Assembly: GCA_023432025.1 (NCBI GenBank)
Contig: JAEYVE010000020.1
Coordinates: forward strand, 1-5,378
DNA from: Pseudomonadota bacterium
GTDB lineage: Bacteria; Myxococcota_A; Polyangia; Polyangiales; Polyangiaceae
DNA: 5,378 nucleotides
Direction: 5' to 3'
Positions 4,423-5,378 of the stretch are shown here, piece by piece (within the stretch, counting starts at the first letter, position 1; each line of letters begins with the position of its first letter). The translations under genes and the position numbers were made by a program. The notes under the pieces were generated by a model, which searched no databases, had not been told where the DNA came from, and saw only the letters and a program-made list of their open reading frames with translations.

Positions 4423-5378
4423 ATGTCCTCCTTGGTGCAGCGCTCGGACGTCAGCGAATTCCGGAAGAAGTTCCGCTGGTTGGTGCTCTTCATCCTGGCG
4501 GCGTTCTTGCTGCTCGTGGGTCGTTTGTTCTTGCTCCAGATCGTGCGCGGGGACATTCACGACGCGCAGGCGCGCCGAAACGTCATCGGTGAGCGACGCC
4601 TGGCCACCACGCGCGGCGTCATCCGGGACTCCGAGGGCAAGGTGCTCGCCGCCAACCGTCCGGCGTACAACGTGCACGTCGTGCCTGGGGACCTCGACAT
4701 GGAGGTCACTTGGCCGCGCGTGGTTTCGCTCATGCGCATTTCCGCGGAGGAAGCGGAGCTCATCAAGCAGAAAATCCTCAAAATTCGGGAAAAGGGCGGC
4801 AACCGCGCCAAGCAGCAAACGCTCATCAAAGTCGACGTGGGGCGCGACGCCGTGGCTGCGCTCGAGACGCACGCGGACAGCCTCCCCGGCGTGGACGTGA
4901 CGCCCGCGCCCGTTCGCTACTACCCCCACGGAACGCTTGGCGCGCACCTCATCGGCTACATGCGCGAGGTGGACGCGGAGGTGCTCGCGCAACGCCCGGA
5001 GGACGGGTACCGCGCCGGCGATACCTTCGGCGCGGTGGGCGTGGAAAAGCGCTGGGAGAGCTACCTCAAGGGACAACGCGGCTGGCGTCGTTTCATTCGC
5101 AAGAGCCCGCGTCACGACACGCTGGAGGCCCTCGAAGAGCGCTACTTGGGCGACGCGCGGCGGCAGGAGCCCGTACCGGGCCGAGACGTTTCGCTCAGTA
5201 TGGACATCGCGCTGGTTCGCTCGGCCGAAGAAGCGATGCGCGGACAGCTGGCTGGCGCCGTCGTCGTGGTGGACGTGCGTACGGGGCGCCTCTTGGCGGC
5301 TCTCTCGAAGCCGAGCTTCGATCCCAACATCGTGTCGGGCGGCAGCGGCAAGGCCGCCGTGGGCGACGCGTTCCGCCG
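4423..5378 (+). CDS. mrdA: Penicillin-binding protein 2, N-terminal part (runs off right edge)
   Basis: The 318 complete codons encode the start of PBP2, the class B transpeptidase that crosslinks lateral-wall peptidoglycan with RodA. Residues 1-18 are cytoplasmic and basic, and 19-40 form the single membrane helix. The pedestal/dimerisation domain follows, with TTRGVIRDSEGKVLAANRP (62-80), VRYYPHGTLGAHLIGYM (164-180) and GVEKRWESYLKGQRG (206-220). The transpeptidase domain begins with SMDIALVRSAEEAM (259-272) and VVVDVRTGRLLAALSKPSFDP (about 281-301). The SxxK catalytic serine lies beyond the window. FGAVGVE (202-208) has Ala-Val where PBP2s usually have a basic and a small residue, and the linker from 221 to 251 looks longer than in E. 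coli. The ATG at 4423 follows mreD by 12 bp; GAGG (4409-4412), overlapping the mreD stop, is its probable ribosome-binding site. Being next to mreCD separates it from the cell-division paralogue FtsI. Confidence 0.95.
   Translation, partial: MSSLVQRSDVSEFRKKFRWLVLFILAAFLLLVGRLFLLQIVRGDIHDAQARRNVIGERRLATTRGVIRDSEGKVLAANRPAYNVHVVPGDLDMEVTWPRVVSLMRISAEEAELIKQKILKIREKGGNRAKQQTLIKVDVGRDAVAALETHADSLPGVDVTPAPVRYYPHGTLGAHLIGYMREVDAEVLAQRPEDGYRAGDTFGAVGVEKRWESYLKGQRGWRRFIRKSPRHDTLEALEERYLGDARRQEPVPGRDVSLSMDIALVRSAEEAMRGQLAGAVVVVDVRTGRLLAALSKPSFDPNIVSGGSGKAAVGDAFR

Noticed and set aside
3822..4592. A 256-codon plus-strand open frame overlapping mreD and the start of mrdA
   Set aside because: It is the +1 shadow of mreD: Arg/Ala/His-rich, no membrane segments, and mreD in the other frame has clear MreD topology.
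4327..5115. A 262-codon minus-strand open frame opposite mreD and mrdA
   Set aside because: Shadow of the PBP2 gene; no recognisable motif.

Overview
The window is GC-rich bacterial chromosome with dense, same-strand genes and a strong third-position G/C bias. Gene content and protein style suggest a deltaproteobacterial-type organism, most likely Myxococcota. The clues are a standard elongasome cluster beside an RNA-recognition-motif (RRM) protein with a Gly/Arg-rich tail, and the MreB sequence style. This placement is inference; nothing here is diagnostic of a genus. I see no mobile element, CRISPR array, tRNA or rRNA.

Layout. Positions 1-273 hold, on the minus strand, the first 91 codons of a YegS/BmrU-type diacylglycerol or lipid kinase that runs off the left edge. 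Positions 274-477 are a divergent intergenic region with two abutting palindromes, a plausible sigma70-type promoter facing right and a 7-bp GC hairpin. Positions 478-1515 encode a 345-residue protein with two canonical RRMs and a long disordered Gly/Arg-rich tail. Positions 1516-1839 are a 324-bp non-coding region with inverted repeats and GC-rich imperfect repeats; it probably carries the promoter and leader of the next operon. Positions 1840-5378 are the cell-shape operon mreB, mreC, mreD and mrdA (PBP2). mrdA is cut by the right edge before its catalytic serine motif; rodA would be expected next.

How the genes work together. MreB forms membrane-associated actin-like filaments. MreC and MreD link them across the membrane to the peptidoglycan transpeptidase PBP2 (and its partner glycosyltransferase RodA), giving the Rod complex that builds the lateral wall. 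mreC, mreD and mrdA are tightly packed (gaps of 3 and 12 bp). mreB is separated from mreC by 81 bp containing two perfect-stem hairpins, and mreC starts with TTG, an arrangement that could make far more MreB than MreC. The lipid kinase and the RRM protein have no obvious functional tie to the operon.

The core genes are well-known families. The less ordinary points are the hnRNP-like two-RRM protein with its leader hairpin, the hairpin-rich mreB-mreC junction, the competing inverted repeats upstream of mreB, and a Thr in the MreB nucleotide loop where Asn is usual. I did not find convincing evidence of a wholly new system.
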